This document shows, one piece after another, positions 4,801 to 6,329 of a stretch of 6,329 nucleotides of DNA. Origin of the DNA: JACJYE01 sp964432875 (GTDB taxonomy: Bacteria > Bacteroidota > Bacteroidia > Chitinophagales > Saprospiraceae). The translations under genes and the position numbers were made by a program. The notes under the pieces were generated by a model. That model was not told the DNA's origin, did not search any database, and saw nothing but the letters and a program-made list of their open reading frames with translations. The number at the start of each line of letters is the position of its first letter. Positions within the stretch are counted from its first letter, which is position 1. The DNA lies in the NCBI GenBank assembly GCA_964432875.1, contig CAYSPJ010000216.1, positions 1 to 6,329 on the forward strand, written 5' to 3'.

Positions 4801-5881
4801 CCGCCGCGTTGTGCAGGTGGGTATTGTAAACGTCAATGGTGTTGCCCGCTATCTGAATTTGGGCATGGAGCGCGGTCCTGAAATCATTCAAGGGCTCCAA
4901 AGCGACCGAACTGCTGGCTTGGATTGGATAGCGGGATAAGATGGCATTGCCGAAACGGGTCGGTGCCCCTTCCGGATCGCGGGAAGAAAACACGTAGTGG
5001 TAGCCCAACGAATCGGCCATCGAGGCGGCCTGATTGGGCAGGTTGGGCCTTTGGATCACCTCTTGGAGGCAAATCACGTCCGGGTCCAGTTGCCGGATCT
5101 CGCCCAGCATGTAGTTGAAGCGGGCCGGCCAGTTCTGCGAGTCGAACCAGAGGTTGTACGTCGCGATGGTAAAGGGCGCGGACTGCGCGCCCTGCGCTTC
5201 CAGATAAATCTGGGTAGGGCTAAGGAGCAGCGGGGCCGCGCCGATGTTTTGGATGTCGAAAGCCTGCGGCGCGGAGCTTTGCAAGATTTGCTGGTCGGGA
5301 AACTGATAGCTGGCCGGGCTCACGCCCAGCTCGCCTGCCGTGCTAGGCAGGGTGAGGGACACGTCGTCGAAATCCCACTGAGTGATGTTGTCGGTCGTGC
5401 CGTCGAAAACCCAGGCGATGCGGAAATCTTCCGCGCCCACGCCATGCGCGGCGGCAGAGAGCGAGTAGCTGACCTCCTCGGCCGGCATCAGGTCGGGATC
5501 GACCCATTCGGCGATGAGGTAGCGCTCCCCATCGGCGATGGCCTCCACCTTCAGGGTGTAGATACCCGGATCGCCGAAGTTGCGGATGCGGTGCTTGAAG
5601 CGCAACGACAGCTCGGCAAACCCGGCGGTGTTGAGCGGAGGCCCGGTCAGTTCATAGACGCCCGTGCCCACGGGCTGCCACCAGAAGACCATCTCCGGGG
5701 CGGTGCCGCCGGCATTGGCCGAATTGAAAGCGCCCCAGTTGGCAGTGCTGCCGCGGGCCCAGCCGTCGGGCAGCTCGCCATTGGCCAAACCACTGAAGTC
5801 TTCTTGCCAGGGGATGGATTGGGCGGTGGAAAAGCTTAGGGTGAAAATCGCGAGAAAGAACGTAAGCATCAATGGCTTCAT
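1877..5881 (-). CDS. Secreted T9SS multidomain protein with an embedded EEP-family nuclease/phosphatase domain
   Basis: A 1334-residue protein. Residues 1-21 are a signal peptide (MKPLMLTFFLAIF..., cut near STAQ). Three related modules resembling choice-of-anchor J domains lie at about 24-178, 545-700 and 809-964, each with WGAFN, FWWQP, a DFG-x-PG-type turn and ITQWD-x-DD. Each is followed by a choice-of-anchor D/ASH-type beta module (184-540, 702-803, 969-1069). The first beta module is split by an EEP domain (about 228-483) with a full catalytic set: N243, E274, H355, D391/N393, D439, D472/H473 (SDHFP). Residues 1075-1247 look like a jelly-roll, CBM-type binding region. Residues 1260-1334 are a T9SS type A tail (FPNPA...LPAGAYVVRF...KLIKQ). 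It should cross the outer membrane and be surface-bound or released, cutting phosphodiesters or phosphates outside the cell; the substrate is unknown. The ATG lacks a Shine-Dalgarno sequence but leads directly into the signal peptide. A promoter lies about 90 bases upstream and a hairpin follows. Confidence 0.93.
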   Translation of the reverse strand: MKPLMLTFFLAIFTLSFSTAQSIPWQEDFSGLANGELPDGWARGSTANWGAFNSANAGGTAPEMVFWWQPVGTGVYELTGPPLNTAGFAELSLRFKHRIRNFGDPGIYTLKVEAIADGERYLIAEWVDPDLMPAEEVSYSLSAAAHGVGAEDFRIAWVFDGTTDNITQWDFDDVSLTLPSTAGELGVSPASYQFPDQQILQSSAPQAFDIQNIGAAPLLLSPTQIYLEAQGAQSAPFTIATYNLWFDSQNWPARFNYMLGEIRQLDPDVICLQEVIQRPNLPNQAASMADSLGYHYVFSSRDPEGAPTRFGNAILSRYPIQASSSVALEPLNDFRTALHAQIQIAGNTIDVYNTHLHNAAVNQDIRIQQIQHLKSFIAQTQSGGLRFLCGDFNANPDWDEMELVYEDFIDVYPLFHENHLAPEHGTLNYHLDHQQRRIDYIFFGKQAAERLRPLQAEIFLDQPSPTGIWGSDHFPVGASFAILSDADEFVLENLAEERVLLPGESAAVQVRFAPNTVGLKEIYLVVDTLKIPVSGTAFDARILDFPWFEGFDGLTNGSLPQGWTRTHPNWGAFNANAAGGTAPEMNFWWQPITTGELRLTTPAILTGGLDSMVFSFKHRVRDFGAPGPFSLKVLAIADGQEYLIQEWVDPGDIAANEFAAVLYRAQHGIGAEALQLAWVFEGTTGDITQWDIDDVALSALSALEVSPGAGDFGTVVLEEASAPIVFTIRNIGGDTLRVGPEDIAIAGPDAAAFVLENLAAEAVLAAGEQATVTVSFLPTEEGPQEAVLQVQHLSIALSGAGLDPTITELPWIERFEGLTGGGLPIGWSADAINWGAFNSNNAGGEAPEMVFWWQPESQGVFPLQSPKVQTGDADSLLFSFKYRIRDFGSPGIYTLKVVTITAGEQHLIAEWVNPPFIGASEFSAILTQEEHGLGAEDLRFAWIFDGQTDNITQWDIDDIALDFLPGDPELAVSATTIDFGSQEAGATSTPVEVAFSNAGGGQLAVRPEDIFIDGPDAGDFVLENITQEIALAALEQASISVAFAPQALGAKQATLHILDAEIALAGNAVEPSPYFVYSDFTIVEGGREYTNVGGFREVAGFSAGNMTALDRPGIGEYGNVAVELDYDTELTDNRTVYYMWAFPPVDLSAFNRIVIVARAETPATAVKINLQDTQGINAQDGGSETFIELGTDWTLLDIPVQDFALASWAANPPNMTAIQKIDLEFVRDVTLPSANKVWIDLVGLYFDPALSSTEAAGEPAFMLFPNPAQTHLWVQSEGPGRVQLWSIAGQLLQDEPLRTAGTQQLSIAGLPAGAYVVRFIADEGGMAIRKLIKQ
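1880..2104 (-). other. T9SS type A C-terminal sorting domain (residues 1260-1334)
   Basis: The segment begins AFMLFPNPAQTHLWV and continues with VQLWSIAGQLL, then LSIAGLPAGAYVVRF and a final RKLIKQ. This is the usual order of the Por_Secre_tail family: PNP box, beta strands, L-P-x-G-x-Y and a basic end. In this family the tail directs export by the type IX system and is normally removed on export. It is the strongest evidence that the host is a Bacteroidota with gliding/T9SS machinery. Confidence 0.92.
2990..5812 (-). repeat. Three homologous lectin-like modules within the large gene
   Basis: Copies lie at 5812-5348, 4249-3782 and 3457-2990. They align at the protein level across their whole length (I/F/L-PW...F at the start, W-D-x-DD near the end). 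At the DNA level short identical blocks remain, for example TCGATATCCCATTGGGTGAT at both 3012-3031 and 3804-3823. The interval from the second to the third copy is 264 residues (W547 to W811), and from the first to the second 522 residues (W25 to W547); the difference of 258 matches the size of the inserted nuclease domain. Modules of this type are usually thought to bind glycans or mediate adhesion. Confidence 0.85.
4433..5200 (-). other. EEP catalytic domain inserted inside an ASH-like module (residues ~228-483)
   Basis: The domain runs from TIATYNLWF to SDHFPVGASF. Motifs in order: TYNLW (N243), DVICLQEV (E274), FGNAILSRYPI, VYNTHLH (H355), CGDFNANPD (D391, N393), RRIDYIFFG (D439), SDHFP (D472, H473). 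These correspond to the metal-binding and catalytic positions of the DNase I/exonuclease III/sphingomyelinase superfamily, and none is missing. The flanking sequence belongs to one beta module: LLLSPTQIYL before it and SDADEFVLENLAEE after it. These are equivalent to the continuous LRVGPEDIAIAGPDAAAFVLENL of the second module. DNA, RNA, phospholipid or another phosphoester could be the substrate. Confidence 0.88.
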
Positions 5882-5915
5882 AAGCGTGTTTTTTTGCGGA
5901 CATCGGTTAGAGATG

Positions 5916-5926
5916 CCAAAGTTTGG
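5916..5926. promoter_or_regulatory. 11-bp palindrome CCAAAGTTTGG in the leader of the large gene
   Basis: A 5-1-5 perfect inverted repeat about 35 bases before the ATG at 5881, inside the predicted untranslated leader. A related but imperfect string (CAAATGTTTGG) occurs at 1593-1603. It might be a small operator or just a frequent intergenic word. Confidence 0.25.
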
Positions 5927-5974
5927 AAATCATCAATTGGACCCGGCCGCCGCAGCGAACCTGATCAGTTTTCC

Positions 5975-5982
5975 CAAATATA
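5975..5982 (-). promoter_or_regulatory. Bacteroidota -7 promoter box for the large secreted-protein gene
   Basis: Minus strand TATATTTG is an exact TAnnTTTG match, which would place the start of transcription near 5969 and give a leader of roughly 88 bases. The -33 element is weak: at 19 bases upstream there is TCCG rather than TTTG, and the nearest TTG lies only 14 bases upstream. The same octamer occurs at 1062-1069 ahead of the hydrolase. Confidence 0.45.
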
Positions 5983-6240
5983 GGGAATCCGTGGTGCAAT
6001 CCGGATATGGCACGGGGCGTTTTTTCGCGAATTCGGGATTCTTGACATCTACCTGACGCAGGAAAGGGGCGATTTCGGGAAGTGGGGCCATGCTTATACA
6101 GCCCAAGCCCGCACAGCCGAAACGCCCCGCTGCCCCCATAGCCATCAGGTATAGTATTTAACAATTCGTAACTTGCTGACATTATCAGACCCGAATGTAA
6201 TTGGAAGAGTCCACCCCCGCTCTGTGGGCACCCCCGCCAG

Positions 6241-6264
6241 CCCCGCTATGCGGGGCCGGCCCCG
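6241..6264. repeat. Overlapping GC-rich palindromes
   Basis: CCCCGC-TAT-GCGGGG (6241-6255) is a 6-bp hairpin with a three-base loop, and it overlaps CGGGGCCGGCCCCG (6251-6264), a perfect 14-bp palindrome. The two structures use the same GGGG and cannot form together. No T-run follows on either strand, so a terminator is unlikely. Confidence 0.5.
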
Positions 6265-6274
6265 TGAAAGAAAG

Positions 6275-6303
6275 GCCTCAACTTCATGCTCCTGAAGCCA
6301 AGC
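6275..6303 (+). repeat. 29-bp dispersed repeat, copy 2
   Basis: 27 of 29 bases are identical to 1335-1363 in the same orientation. The two differences fall at a C/A near the left end and an A/C in CTGAAGCC versus CTGCAGCC. The copies lie 4.94 kb apart, with the whole large gene and its hairpin between them. The sequence continues to the window edge without further similarity to copy 1. Confidence 0.6.
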
Positions 6304-6329
6304 CCCGGGTTTGGCGTCCACGCGCTGCT

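Larger units (their letters stand above)
5882..6329. other. Upstream intergenic region of the large gene
   Basis: This holds the promoter box, the leader palindrome, a GC palindrome cluster and the second 29-bp repeat. A minus-strand frame runs open from the window edge to a TGA at 6147-6145 (about 60 codons), but it translates repeats and GC-rich palindromes (for example GRPRIAGLAG) and has no recognisable domain. I treat it as non-coding, though the tail of an upstream gene cannot be excluded. Confidence 0.55.

Noticed and set aside
4997..5839. 280-codon plus-strand open frame
   Set aside because: Antisense shadow of the large gene; the composition is dominated by G, R and V, with no domain.
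6027..6034. TTGACA-like string on the plus strand as a sigma70 -35 box
   Set aside because: There is no suitable -10 box at proper spacing, no gene follows on the plus strand, and Bacteroidota promoters use TTTG/TAnnTTTG instead.
5907..6182. 91-residue minus-strand frame upstream of the large gene
   Set aside because: It spans the promoter box and leader of the large gene, has no signal or motif, and changes from AT-rich to GC-rich without coding character.
6145..6327. Frame open to the window edge on the minus strand, perhaps the end of an upstream gene
   Set aside because: The translation consists of the dispersed repeat and GC palindromes, and the matching repeat at 1335-1363 contains a stop in the same frame. 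No family was recognised.

Overview
The window looks like chromosomal DNA of a marine or freshwater Bacteroidota, most like the Saprospiria (Lewinella/Phaeodactylibacter-type). The evidence is a large secreted protein ending in a type IX secretion (T9SS type A) sorting domain, TAnnTTTG-type promoter boxes, no Shine-Dalgarno sequence before the large gene, and a backbone of about 60% GC. No whole-genome comparison was possible, so the genus is an inference.

Layout: Bases 1-108 look like the left end of an IS5-type insertion sequence that runs off the window; only the first 11 codons of its transposase are present (minus strand). Bases 143-884 form an AT-rich (about one third GC) unit holding one complete gene, a small secreted metallo-beta-lactamase-fold hydrolase (170-847, minus). 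An imperfect 19-bp direct repeat bounds this unit, which suggests acquired, cassette-like DNA whose downstream border was later hit by the IS. Bases 885-1876 contain no convincing gene but are dense in repeats: a 14-bp-arm inverted repeat, a 12-bp palindrome beside a promoter-like box, CCACGGATT-type 9-bp periodic repeats, a copy of a 29-bp dispersed repeat, a hairpin with attC-like ends, and a 55-bp tandem duplication. Bases 1790-1862 form a very long hairpin just past the end of the large gene.

Bases 1877-5881 (minus) encode one 1334-residue secreted multidomain protein. It has a signal peptide, three copies of a lectin-like 'choice-of-anchor J' type module alternating with three choice-of-anchor D/ASH-type beta modules, a jelly-roll-like carbohydrate-binding-type region, and a T9SS tail. 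A complete endonuclease/exonuclease/phosphatase (EEP) catalytic domain is spliced into the middle of the first beta module. Bases 5882-6329 are the upstream region, with a probable promoter, a small palindrome in the leader, a GC palindrome, and a second copy of the 29-bp repeat.

The two complete genes read in the same direction but do not look like an operon: about 1 kb, a strong hairpin and a sharp composition change lie between them. Both products are predicted to leave the cytoplasm. The most unusual items are the nested nuclease domain and the 34-position RNA hairpin, whose mismatches become G-U pairs only in the strand transcribed with the large gene.
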